A stretch of DNA of 64,000 nt from Bradyrhizobium diazoefficiens. Its GTDB lineage: Bacteria; Pseudomonadota; Alphaproteobacteria; Rhizobiales; Xanthobacteraceae. The stretch covers positions 558,001 through 622,000 of the forward strand of contig NZ_JAFCJE010000003.1 of assembly GCF_018131185.1 (NCBI RefSeq), read 5' to 3'. This document shows, piece by piece, positions 55,336 to 64,000 of the stretch. A program made the translations under genes and the position numbers. The notes under the pieces were generated by a model. That model ran no database searches and was not told where the DNA came from. It saw nothing but the letters and a program-made list of their open reading frames with translations. Numbering within the stretch: position 1 is the stretch's first letter; each line of letters begins with the position of its first letter.

Positions 55336-56475
55336 ATGATCAACTCACGCTTCTTCAATCGATCCGAACTCATGGGCTTCATCGCCCTGGCCGCCGTGCT
55401 GTTCGTGATCCTGCCCCTGACGCTGGACGTGTTCCGCCTCAATCTGGTCGCGAAATACCTGACCTACGCTTTTGTCGCGCTCGGCCTGGTGCTGTGCTGG
55501 GGCTATGGCGGCATCCTGAGCCTTGGCCAGGGCGTGTTCTTCGGCCTCGGCGGCTATTGCATGGCGATGTTCCTCAAGCTCGAGGCTTCGAGCGTCGAGA
55601 ACACCAAGATCCAGTCGACGCCCGGTATCCCCGATTTCATGGACTGGAACCAGATCACGTCATTGCCGCTGTTCTGGCAGCCCTTTCACAGCCTCACCTT
55701 CACGATCCTCGCCATCATCCTGGTCCCGGGTCTGTTTGCCCTGATCATCGGCACCGCGATGTTCAAGCGCCGTGTCGGCGGCACGTACTTCGCGATCATC
55801 ACCCAGGCCGTCGCGGCCATCCTCACCATCCTGATCGTCGGACAACAGGGCTATACCGGCGGCATCAACGGCATGACCGATTTGCGCACGCTCAAGGGCT
55901 GGGACATCCGGCCCGACCACGCCAAGGTCATCCTGTATTTCGTCGAGGTGGTGCTGCTGTTCGCCTGCATCGGCATCGCGCAGTTCATCCGCCTGACCAA
56001 GCTCGGCCGCATCCTGGTGGCGATGCGCGAACAGGAGGACCGCGTCCGCTTCTCCGGCTACAGCGTTGCCAATTTCAAGATCTTTGCCTTTTGCATGGCC
56101 GCGGTCTTCGCCGCGATCGGAGGCGCCATGTTCGCGCTCAATGTCGGTTTCATGTCGCCGTCCTTCGTCGGCATCGTGCCGTCGATCGAGATGGTGATCT
56201 ACACCGCCGTCGGCGGACGGATGTCGATCTTCGGCGCGATATGGGGCGCCCTCCTGGTGAATTTCGCCAAGACCAGCCTGTCCGAATCCTTCCCGCAACT
56301 CTGGCTGTTCGGCCTCGGCGCGCTGTTCATCGCGGTCGTGCTCGCCTTCCCGAACGGTCTGTCCGGGCTCTGGGCTGACTACGTGCAGCCGCGCATCGAT
56401 CGGCTGTTTGGCTCACGCAAGCCGAAACCCGACTGGAACGGAAGCTCGGTCGCCGACGGCGCGCCGGCAGAGTGA
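55336..56475 (+). CDS. urtC: amide/urea ABC transporter permease UrtC-type
   Basis: 379 residues of the LivM/UrtC family. Marks are LVLCWGYGGILSLGQGVFFG, MFKRRVGGTYFAIITQAVAA and MREQEDRVRFSGYSVANFK. It is the second membrane subunit. The start MINSRFFNRSEL lies 17 bases after urtB; longer frames overlapping urtB are unlikely. Length is at the high end for the family because of an insertion near residues 75-105. Confidence 0.95.
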   Translation: MINSRFFNRSELMGFIALAAVLFVILPLTLDVFRLNLVAKYLTYAFVALGLVLCWGYGGILSLGQGVFFGLGGYCMAMFLKLEASSVENTKIQSTPGIPDFMDWNQITSLPLFWQPFHSLTFTILAIILVPGLFALIIGTAMFKRRVGGTYFAIITQAVAAILTILIVGQQGYTGGINGMTDLRTLKGWDIRPDHAKVILYFVEVVLLFACIGIAQFIRLTKLGRILVAMREQEDRVRFSGYSVANFKIFAFCMAAVFAAIGGAMFALNVGFMSPSFVGIVPSIEMVIYTAVGGRMSIFGAIWGALLVNFAKTSLSESFPQLWLFGLGALFIAVVLAFPNGLSGLWADYVQPRIDRLFGSRKPKPDWNGSSVADGAPAE

Positions 56476-56487
56476 GGGAGATAGGTC

Positions 56488-57243
<756 letters not shown>

Positions 57244-57254
57244 GGAGCGCACCG

Positions 57255-57944
57255 ATGCTGGCAATTTCCGATCTCCACGTCGCCTACGGCCAGAGCGAGG
57301 TGCTGCACGGGCTCAATGTCAAGGTCGCGCCCAACGAGATCGTGGCGATCATGGGCCGCAACGGCATGGGCAAGACCACGCTGATGAAGTCGCTGATGGG
57401 CATCCTGCCGGCCAAAAGCGGCTCGGTGGCCATGGACGGTGCCGAGCTCGGAAACCTCAAGAGCTACGAGCGCGTCGCCAAGGGCCTCGCTTACGTGCCG
57501 CAAGGCCGCATGATCTTCTCGACCATGACGGTGAAGGAGAACATCGAGACCGGGCTCGTCGTCTCGGGCGGATCCGAGGTGCCGGGCGATATCTATGAAT
57601 TGTTTCCGGTCCTGCTGGAAATGAAAGGCCGCCGCGGCGGAAATCTCTCCGGTGGTCAGCAGCAGCAGCTCGCGATCGCCCGTGCGCTCGCAACCAAACC
57701 AAAGGTCCTGCTGCTGGACGAGCCGACCGAAGGCATCCAGCCCTCGATCATCAAGGAGATGGCGCGCACTTTGAAGCGCATCCGCGACGAGAAGGGGCTC
57801 TCGATCGTGGTGTCCGAGCAGGTTCTGAGCTTCGCGCTCGAGATCGCCGACCGCGTGCTGGTGATCGAGAACGGCGAGATCGTGCGCGACGATCCGCGCG
57901 ACGCCGTCGATGCCGCGCAGGTTTCGAAATATCTGTCCGTCTAA
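57255..57944 (+). CDS. urtE: amide/urea ABC transporter ATP-binding protein UrtE-type
   Basis: 229 residues, LivF-like ATPase. Walker A GRNGMGKTT, signature NLSGGQQQQLAIARAL, Walker B VLLLDEPTEGIQPS. The phrase AYGQSEVLHGLNVKV at the start is UrtE-typical. It starts 11 bases after urtD. The next gene is formamidase, which defines the cluster as amide-related. Confidence 0.96.
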   Translation: MLAISDLHVAYGQSEVLHGLNVKVAPNEIVAIMGRNGMGKTTLMKSLMGILPAKSGSVAMDGAELGNLKSYERVAKGLAYVPQGRMIFSTMTVKENIETGLVVSGGSEVPGDIYELFPVLLEMKGRRGGNLSGGQQQQLAIARALATKPKVLLLDEPTEGIQPSIIKEMARTLKRIRDEKGLSIVVSEQVLSFALEIADRVLVIENGEIVRDDPRDAVDAAQVSKYLSV

Positions 57945-57971
57945 CCAACCGTGTAAAAGGGGAGCATCTCG

Positions 57972-59201
57972 ATGCCAGAGACACTGATCAAGGTCGATCT
58001 CACCAAGTCCGCTTACGACAATGACATGGTGCACAACCGCTGGCACCCCGACATCCCGATCGTGGCCTGGGTCAATCCCGGCGACGATTTCATCATCGAG
58101 ACCTACGACTGGACCGGCGGCTTCATCAAGAACAACGATTCGGCGGACGACGTGCGCGACATCGACCTGTCGATCGTGCACTTCCTGTCCGGCCCGATCG
58201 GAGTCAAGGGCGCCGAGCCGGGTGATCTCCTGGTCGTCGATCTGCTCGACGTCGGTCCGATGAAAGAGAGCCTCTGGGGCTTCAACGGCTTCTTCTCCAA
58301 GCAGAACGGCGGCGGCTTCCTCACGGATCATTTCCCGCTGGCGCAGAAGTCGATCTGGGACATCAAGGGCCTCTACACCTCGTCGCGTCACGTGCCTGGC
58401 GTGAATTTCGCTGGCCTGATCCATCCCGGCCTGATCGGCTGTCTGCCCGATCCCAAGATGCTCGAGACCTGGAACAAGCGCGAGGCCGAGTTGATCTCGA
58501 CCAACCCGACGCGCGTGCCTGGCTTGGCCAATCCGCCGTTCGCGCCGACCGCTCATGGCGGCCGCGCCAAGGGTGACGTGAAGGCGAAGATCGGCGCCGA
58601 AGGCGCGCGCACCGTGCCGCCACGCGAGCATGGTGGCAATTGCGACATCAAGGATCTCTCGCGCGGCTCGAAGATCTACTTCCCGGTCTATGTGCCCGGC
58701 GCGGGTCTTTCGATGGGCGATCTGCACTTCAGCCAGGGGGACGGCGAGATCACTTTCTGCGGCGCCATCGAAATGGCCGGCTGGCTGCATCTCAAGGTCG
58801 AGGTGATCAAGGACGGCATGGCCAAATACGGTATCAAGAACCCGATCTTCAAGCCGTCGCCGATCACGCCGAACTACAAGGACTATCTCATCTTCGAAGG
58901 CATTTCGGTCGACGAGGCGGGCAAGCAGCACTATCTCGACGTCCACATCGCCTATCGCCAGGCCTGCCTCAACGCGATCGAATACCTGAAGAAGTTCGGC
59001 TACTCCGGCGCCCAGGCCTATTCGATCCTCGGCACCGCGCCGTGCCAGGGCCACATCTCCGGCGTGGTCGACGTGCCCAACGCCTGCGCCACGCTATGGC
59101 TGCCGACGGAGATCTTCGACTTCGACGTGATGCCGTCGGCGGCAGGCCCGATCAAGCACATCACCGGCGATATCCAGATGCCAATTTCGCCGGACAAGTA
59201 G
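57972..59201 (+). CDS. fmdA: formamidase
   Basis: 409 residues of the acetamidase/formamidase family. Marks are HNRWHPDIPIVAWVNPGDDF, GGNCDIKDLSRGSKIYFPVY (shared by FmdA proteins) and FSQGDGEITFCGAIEMAGW. It hydrolyses formamide to formate and ammonia in the cytosol. It lies 27 bases after urtE with GGGGAG upstream, so it is in the transporter operon. Formamidase with an FmdDEF/Urt transporter and FmdB is the known layout of the Methylophilus fmd cluster. Confidence 0.95.
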   Translation: MPETLIKVDLTKSAYDNDMVHNRWHPDIPIVAWVNPGDDFIIETYDWTGGFIKNNDSADDVRDIDLSIVHFLSGPIGVKGAEPGDLLVVDLLDVGPMKESLWGFNGFFSKQNGGGFLTDHFPLAQKSIWDIKGLYTSSRHVPGVNFAGLIHPGLIGCLPDPKMLETWNKREAELISTNPTRVPGLANPPFAPTAHGGRAKGDVKAKIGAEGARTVPPREHGGNCDIKDLSRGSKIYFPVYVPGAGLSMGDLHFSQGDGEITFCGAIEMAGWLHLKVEVIKDGMAKYGIKNPIFKPSPITPNYKDYLIFEGISVDEAGKQHYLDVHIAYRQACLNAIEYLKKFGYSGAQAYSILGTAPCQGHISGVVDVPNACATLWLPTEIFDFDVMPSAAGPIKHITGDIQMPISPDK

Positions 59202-59298
59202 TCGGCGCCTCCCTCTCCCCGTTCTCACGGGGAGAGGGACTGTCGCCGCACGAAAGGTGGCAGCGAGTGTGAACACGCAAGAGCGTAAGGACGATGCG

Positions 59299-59676
59299 AT
59301 GCCGGTGTATGAATATCTCTGTGACGATTGCGGGCCCTTCAAGGATCTTCGCCCGATGGCGGAATGCGACGATCCGCAGAGCTGCCCGCACTGCGAGACC
59401 ATGGCGCCGCGCGTGATCCTGACCGCGCCGAATTTCTTCTGCATGCCCGCCGACAAGCGCAAGGCGCATGCCGTCAACGAGCGCAGCACCCATGCGCCGC
59501 AGACGCTCGCGCAATACAAGGCTTCGCATGGTCCCGGTTGCGGCTGCTGCTCGTCGGGAAAGACGGTGAAGGACAAGAGCACCACTGACAAAAAGAAGCC
59601 CGCGCGGCTGATGACCAAGTCCGGGAGCGGGGCCAAGGGTTTCCCCACTGCGCGGCCCTGGATGATCAGCCACTGA
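59299..59676 (+). CDS. fmdB: FmdB-family zinc-ribbon protein
   Basis: 125 residues. The zinc ribbon is [14 protein letters not shown] and then [13 protein letters not shown] second cysteine group, [13 protein letters not shown], lies near residue 85. FmdB is proposed to regulate or assist amidase expression, but its biochemistry is not settled. The start [10 protein letters not shown] is the family norm; upstream in-frame codons are unlikely. It sits between fmdA and amiE, on the same strand. Confidence 0.9.
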   Translation: MPVYEYLCDDCGPFKDLRPMAECDDPQSCPHCETMAPRVILTAPNFFCMPADKRKAHAVNERSTHAPQTLAQYKASHGPGCGCCSSGKTVKDKSTTDKKKPARLMTKSGSGAKGFPTARPWMISH

Positions 59677-59719
59677 CTTTCGCGGCAACCTCAAACGAAT
59701 AAGAGACAGGAGCGGCCCA

Positions 59720-60760
59720 ATGCTTCACGGCGACATTTCCAGCAGCAACGACACCGTCGGCGTCGCAGTGGTCAACTACAAGATGCCTCGCCTGCATACC
59801 AAGGCCGAGGTGCTCGACAACGCCCGCAAGATCGCCGACATGCTGGTGGGCATGAAGGCCGGACTGCCCGGCATGGATCTGGTGATCTTCCCGGAATATT
59901 CCACCCAAGGCATCATGTACGATTCTAAGGAGATGTACGAGACGGCCTCCGCCGTGCCCGGTGAAGAGACGGCGATTTTCGCCGAGGCCTGTCGCAAGGC
60001 GAAGGTGTGGGGCGTGTTCTCGCTGACCGGCGAGCGCCATGAGGAGCACCCCAACAAGGCGCCCTACAACACCCTGATCCTGATGAACGACAAGGGCGAG
60101 ATCGTGCAGAAGTACCGCAAGATCATGCCGTGGGTGCCGATCGAGGGCTGGTATCCCGGCAATTGCACCTATGTCTCTGAAGGCCCGAAAGGCATGAAGG
60201 TCAGCCTGATCATCTGCGACGACGGCAATTTTCCGGAAATCTGGCGCGATTGCGCCATGAAGGGCGCCGAGCTGATCGTGCGCTGCCAGGGCTACATGTA
60301 CCCGGCCAAGGAGCAGCAGGTCCTGATCTCCAAGGCCATGGCGTGGGCCAACAACGTCTATGTCGCGGTTGCCAATGCCGCCGGTTTCGACGGCGTCTAT
60401 TCCTATTTCGGCCACTCCGCGATCATCGGCTTCGATGGCCGCACGCTCGGCGAGTGCGGGGAGGAGGAGTACGGCATCCAGTACGCGCAGCTCTCGAAAA
60501 ATCTCATCCGCGACGCGCGCCGCAACGGCCAGTCGCAGAACCACCTCTACAAGCTGGTCCACCGCGGCTACACCGGCATGATCAATTCCGGCGAAAGCCC
60601 GCGCGGCGTCGCCGCCTGTCCGTATGACTTCTACAAGAACTGGATCGCCGATCCCGAAGGCACGCGCGACATGGTCGAGGCCATGACCCGCTCGACGCCG
60701 GGGACCGACGAGTGTCCGATCGACGGCATCCCGAATGGGTCGGCTCCGAGCAACTATTGA
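59720..60760 (+). CDS. amiE: aliphatic amidase
   Basis: 346 residues, exactly the length of the Pseudomonas AmiE enzyme and very similar along its length ([20 protein letters not shown] at the start). The nitrilase triad is E in [10 protein letters not shown] in [10 protein letters not shown] and C in [11 protein letters not shown]. It hydrolyses acetamide, propionamide and related amides to acid and ammonia. Together with fmdA it gives the island two amide hydrolases of different fold. It is the last gene of the run; 266 bases follow before the autotransporter gene. Confidence 0.96.
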   Translation: MLHGDISSSNDTVGVAVVNYKMPRLHTKAEVLDNARKIADMLVGMKAGLPGMDLVIFPEYSTQGIMYDSKEMYETASAVPGEETAIFAEACRKAKVWGVFSLTGERHEEHPNKAPYNTLILMNDKGEIVQKYRKIMPWVPIEGWYPGNCTYVSEGPKGMKVSLIICDDGNFPEIWRDCAMKGAELIVRCQGYMYPAKEQQVLISKAMAWANNVYVAVANAAGFDGVYSYFGHSAIIGFDGRTLGECGEEEYGIQYAQLSKNLIRDARRNGQSQNHLYKLVHRGYTGMINSGESPRGVAACPYDFYKNWIADPEGTRDMVEAMTRSTPGTDECPIDGIPNGSAPSNY

Positions 60761-60984
60761 GCCCTTGCTGGCGCCACGAGATCGATGATCCGCTCCCAAT
60801 GTGAACAGTCGTCCATATGGGCGGACAGTCTGACGCATCCGTGTATGCGCAGGATGAGAATGGCGTTCGGCAAAAGCGTGGCGCGGCTGCAACATGGGAT
60901 GTTGAATCAGCCCGAGGTGCGGCCGGGTCGGCAGATTCTCGAGGCACCGTAGTTCTACTGCCCAGCCTCTTCGCCTAAGTTCCC

Positions 60985-61011
60985 CCGCGGCGCCGCTGGG
61001 GAGCGCCGCGG
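60985..61011 (+). other. 9-bp hairpin in the leader of the autotransporter gene
   Basis: CCGCGGCGC pairs with GCGCCGCGG around a 9-base loop and ends just upstream of the AGGAG site for the TTG start at 61027. It may act on translation of the autotransporter mRNA or end transcription from amiE. Confidence 0.5.
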
Positions 61012-61026
61012 CTGAGGAGACGGGCG

Positions 61027-64000
61027 TTGGGGGCTTGGTTGCGATCGCGCGCGGGTTGCCTGCGCCGGAGTGCTGCTGCCATGCGCGCGGCCTTCGGGGC
61101 GAGTCTCGCCTTGGGCGCGATCGCTCTGGCGGGCCCCGTCCGGGCGCAGCAGGTCTTCAATGGATCACAGACCACGCCGAACGGCATCGTCAACGGCGGA
61201 GGCGGCGTCTGGGACGCCACCACGACCAATTGGACGGACGTCTTCGGCGCTGTCAGCACGGCCTATGATCCCTCGTCAGTCGGTACGCTATTCGGCAGCA
61301 GCGGCCCTTCGATCCCGGCGACGGGAGGCACGGTGACGGTGACGCCGGCCGGCGTGCAACTCACCAGCCTCGTGGGGTTCGACATCACCGGCGATGGTAC
61401 GATCTACACCATCCAGGGCGGCGATCTCAGGCTGGCCCCGGGCGGCACCACATTCGTCACGGCCGACGTGACCGGTACCAGCGATCCGTCGGCCATCATT
61501 GCTTCCCACATCGTCGGCAGCGACGGTATCAATGTTCAGGGCGTGGGCACCTTGGCGCTACTCGGCGCCAACGCCTATACCGGTGGCACCTTCATCTGCA
61601 ATTGCGGCTCCCTGCAGCTCGGCGACGCGACCCGCACCGCGAGCATCGTGGGCGTCGTCACCAATGAGGGCCTCTTCAACATCGTCAATGCCGACACGTC
61701 GGGAATCACCTCGCTCCTGAACGACTTTTCCGGCACGACACTGTTTCTAAACGTCAGCTCGGCCAGCGCGATGGCGATCACCAACAACGGCCAGCTGTAT
61801 TTCGGAGATCCGAACGGAGGCGGCTCCGACACCGCGACGGCCGGTCGCGCGACCATCGTCAATGACAACGGCTTGGTCGGCTTCTTCGGACGGACCAATG
61901 CGGGCACCGCCACCATCACCAACCAGAATGGTGGCGGCACCGCATTCTTCGAACAAGCCTCGGCGGGCTCGGCAACGATCGTGAACAAGGATTTCGGCGG
62001 GACCATCTTCGGTACGCTGGCCGGCCCCGATACTGCGACTGCCGGCAATGCAACCATCATCAATGAAGCTGACGGTCTCACCAATTTCGGCGCGTTCACG
62101 ACGGCCGGGAATGCGACGATTACCACCAAGGACGGGGGCAAGACCGAGTTCTTCGACAATTCCACCGGCGGCAACGCAAGCTTCATCACCATCGGAACGG
62201 GCATCGTCGATTTCGGGGGCAGCATCGGGCCGGGCAGTGACGGCCGCATCACCGCTGGCTCGATCGAAGGCAGCGGCTTCTATTACATCGGCGGCGGCAA
62301 TACCCTCGTCGTCGGCGGCAACAACCTCTCGACGGAGGTCAGCGGCGTCATTGGCGATTACGATCCCTGCGGTTGCGGCTTTATCGGACCGGGCTCGCTG
62401 GAGAAGGTCGGCAGTGGCACGCTGATCCTCTCGGGCACGAACGCTTACACCGGAACGACCACGGTGAATGGAGGCATCCTGCGGATCGATGGCGATATCT
62501 CCCAATCGAGCCTGACGACCGTCAATGCGGGTGGCGCGCTGTTCGGCGCCGGAATCGTCGGCAATACCGTGATTGCGAGCGGCGGAATTTATGCACCCGG
62601 CGACGGTGGTCCGGGTTCGAGCATGCAGGTTCATGGCGACCTCACCTTGCAGCCCGGCTCGCTTTATGGCGTTCAGGTCGGTAGCGGGACCAGCACGAGC
62701 CACGCGCTCGTCACGGGCAATGTCGCGCTGGATGGCAGCGTTGGCGTCGCGCTGTATCCGGGCAGCACGGTGAAGAAGCACTATTCGATCATGGAGTTCT
62801 TCGGCGCTCCCACCGGCAATTTTTCCGGCGTCGCCGCGCCCGGCGGCCTCATCGGCACGACGAGCGTCGGATCGAACGAAGTCTTTCTCGATTTTGCGCT
62901 AGACTACGGCGCGAAATACGCGCTCAACGTCAATCGGAAGAACGTTGCAACGACGCTTCAGAATTTCTTCAACGCCAACGGTTTCCTGCAAGCCGAATTG
63001 GCGGGGCTTGGGCCCAACGGCCTGACGCAGGCCTCCGGCGAACCCGCAACGGCATCGCAGCAGACGACGTTCAATGCGATGAATCTGTTCATGAGCCTGT
63101 TGACCGACGTCTTCGGGGCGGGGCGCAGCGGCACGTCGGGTGCGACGCCTTATGCCCCCGACACGAATGCGAAGGATAGGAACGCGCATGATGCCTTTGC
63201 CTCGATGAAGGCGCCGGCTGCGACGTTCGAGCAGCGCTGGGATGTGTGGGCGGCCGGCTACGGCGGCTCGCAGACCACCGACGGCAATGCCGGCCTCGGC
63301 TCGAGCAATACGACCAGCAGCGTCTATGGCACCGCCGTGGGCGTCGACTACCGCTTCTCGCCGTCGACGGTTGCGGGCTTCGCCCTCGCGGGCGGCGCGA
63401 CTGGATTCAGCGTCAACGGACTCGGTTGGGGCCGCTCCGACCTGTTCCAGGCCGGCGCCTTCGTGCGTCATGCGGGCGGACCGGCCTATGTCACAGCGGC
63501 GCTCGCATATGGCTGGCAGGACGTCACGACCAACCGCGTCGTGACGGCTGCCGGTTACGACCAGCTGCGCGCGCAGTTCAACGCCAACGCGGTCTCGGGC
63601 CGCATCGAGGGCGGTTATCGCTATGCCACGCCGTGGGTCGGCGTCACGCCCTATGCCGCGCTGCAGGCCACTCTGTTCAGCCTTCCCGGCTATGCAGAAT
63701 CGGCGGTGGTCGGCAGCAACGTCTTCGCGCTCAACTATGCCGCCAAGGATGTGACCAGCACCCGCACCGAACTCGGCTTGCGCGCGGACAGGTCGTTTGC
63801 CGCGGCCGGCGGCCTTCTGACCCTGCGCGGCCGCCTCGCCTGGGCGCATGATTACAATCCGGACCGCAGTGCCGGCGCGGTGTTCCAGACGCTGCCGGGG
63901 TCGGCTTTCGTCGTGAACGGCGCTGCTCTGGCGCGCGATTCTGCTCTGACCACGGCATCAGCGCAGATGAACTGGATGAATGGCTGGTCTGCCTCGGCGA
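61027..64000 (+). CDS. type Va autotransporter with repeat-rich passenger (3' end beyond the window)
   Basis: The frame is open for 991 codons to the window end. TTG at 61027 is preceded by GAGGAG at good spacing; ATG at 61081 is the alternative. A long basic signal region (to GPVRAQQ) leads to a passenger with PATR-type repeats (GVGTLALLGANAYTGGT, GSGTLILSGTNAYTGTT). About 61830-62200 holds a run of short repeats NATIxNxxGG. Two CxC pairs (CNC at 61597, CGC at 62368) are unusual in a passenger. The beta-domain begins near 63230 (QRWDVWAAGYGGSQTTDG) and its last strands lie outside. It should be surface-displayed; function unknown. Confidence 0.9.
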   Translation, partial: MGAWLRSRAGCLRRSAAAMRAAFGASLALGAIALAGPVRAQQVFNGSQTTPNGIVNGGGGVWDATTTNWTDVFGAVSTAYDPSSVGTLFGSSGPSIPATGGTVTVTPAGVQLTSLVGFDITGDGTIYTIQGGDLRLAPGGTTFVTADVTGTSDPSAIIASHIVGSDGINVQGVGTLALLGANAYTGGTFICNCGSLQLGDATRTASIVGVVTNEGLFNIVNADTSGITSLLNDFSGTTLFLNVSSASAMAITNNGQLYFGDPNGGGSDTATAGRATIVNDNGLVGFFGRTNAGTATITNQNGGGTAFFEQASAGSATIVNKDFGGTIFGTLAGPDTATAGNATIINEADGLTNFGAFTTAGNATITTKDGGKTEFFDNSTGGNASFITIGTGIVDFGGSIGPGSDGRITAGSIEGSGFYYIGGGNTLVVGGNNLSTEVSGVIGDYDPCGCGFIGPGSLEKVGSGTLILSGTNAYTGTTTVNGGILRIDGDISQSSLTTVNAGGALFGAGIVGNTVIASGGIYAPGDGGPGSSMQVHGDLTLQPGSLYGVQVGSGTSTSHALVTGNVALDGSVGVALYPGSTVKKHYSIMEFFGAPTGNFSGVAAPGGLIGTTSVGSNEVFLDFALDYGAKYALNVNRKNVATTLQNFFNANGFLQAELAGLGPNGLTQASGEPATASQQTTFNAMNLFMSLLTDVFGAGRSGTSGATPYAPDTNAKDRNAHDAFASMKAPAATFEQRWDVWAAGYGGSQTTDGNAGLGSSNTTSSVYGTAVGVDYRFSPSTVAGFALAGGATGFSVNGLGWGRSDLFQAGAFVRHAGGPAYVTAALAYGWQDVTTNRVVTAAGYDQLRAQFNANAVSGRIEGGYRYATPWVGVTPYAALQATLFSLPGYAESAVVGSNVFALNYAAKDVTSTRTELGLRADRSFAAAGGLLTLRGRLAWAHDYNPDRSAGAVFQTLPGSAFVVNGAALARDSALTTASAQMNWMNGWSASA

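Noticed and set aside
60856..60954. A 32-codon frame between amiE and the autotransporter gene
   Set aside because: Too short, no recognisable motif and no convincing ribosome-binding site.

Overview
The window reads as chromosomal DNA of a Bradyrhizobium-like alphaproteobacterium. It is GC-rich with dense genes on both strands. It has protocatechuate degradation genes, several sensory proteins, Bradyrhizobium-type intergenic palindromes, and a cassette (class II synthetase homologue, acyl-CoA dehydrogenase, carrier protein) whose best-known relative is Bll0957 of Bradyrhizobium. No phage genes, insertion sequence, CRISPR array, rRNA or tRNA gene was recognised.

Layout: 1-3200, end of a chemoreceptor gene and mutS. 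3400-6200, protocatechuate genes pcaF, pcaH and pcaG. 6400-9240, a chemoreceptor and a small-molecule kinase homologue. 9400-12650, an emrB/emrA-type efflux operon with its MarR regulator, followed divergently by a Zur-type Fur protein, an EamA transporter and ispG. 15560-16420, a PIN-toxin/antitoxin pair with a palindromic operator candidate. 16500-20900, a TauD-type dioxygenase, a porin-like outer-membrane protein, a Rieske oxygenase and an exported amidase. 20900-24500, an Na+/H+ antiporter, a class A beta-lactamase and two small enzymes. 24690-30500, an exported caspase-like protein, a DUF1345 protein, a prenyl diphosphate synthase, mtgA, rpmF and two unknowns. 30600-38660, two GGDEF/EAL proteins flanking a tctCBA tripartite carboxylate transporter. 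38990-42790, the aminoacyl-carrier-protein cassette. 43050-48320, mtaP-mtnA, a HAD hydrolase, a trypsin-like protease and a flavin monooxygenase. 48560-60760, an amide-utilisation island. 61027 to the end, an autotransporter gene that runs off the window.

Two regions look most worth study. In the first, an amino-acid:carrier-protein ligase overlaps a GNAT-like acyltransferase gene and sits beside an acyl-CoA dehydrogenase and a dedicated carrier protein. This suggests that a carrier-bound amino acid is made and then oxidised or transferred; the end product is unknown. In the second, a kinase whose sensor half is a complete NCS1-type permease, followed by a nine-cysteine linker, overlaps a LuxR-type regulator. 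Both are divergent from an ABC transporter of the UrtABCDE type followed by formamidase, an FmdB zinc-ribbon protein and an aliphatic amidase. The logical reading is that the permease-kinase senses or takes up an amide or related compound and switches on uptake and hydrolysis to ammonia.

Intergenic space carries at least four families of palindromic repeats, often between convergent genes where they may end transcription, and one inside the tct operon.
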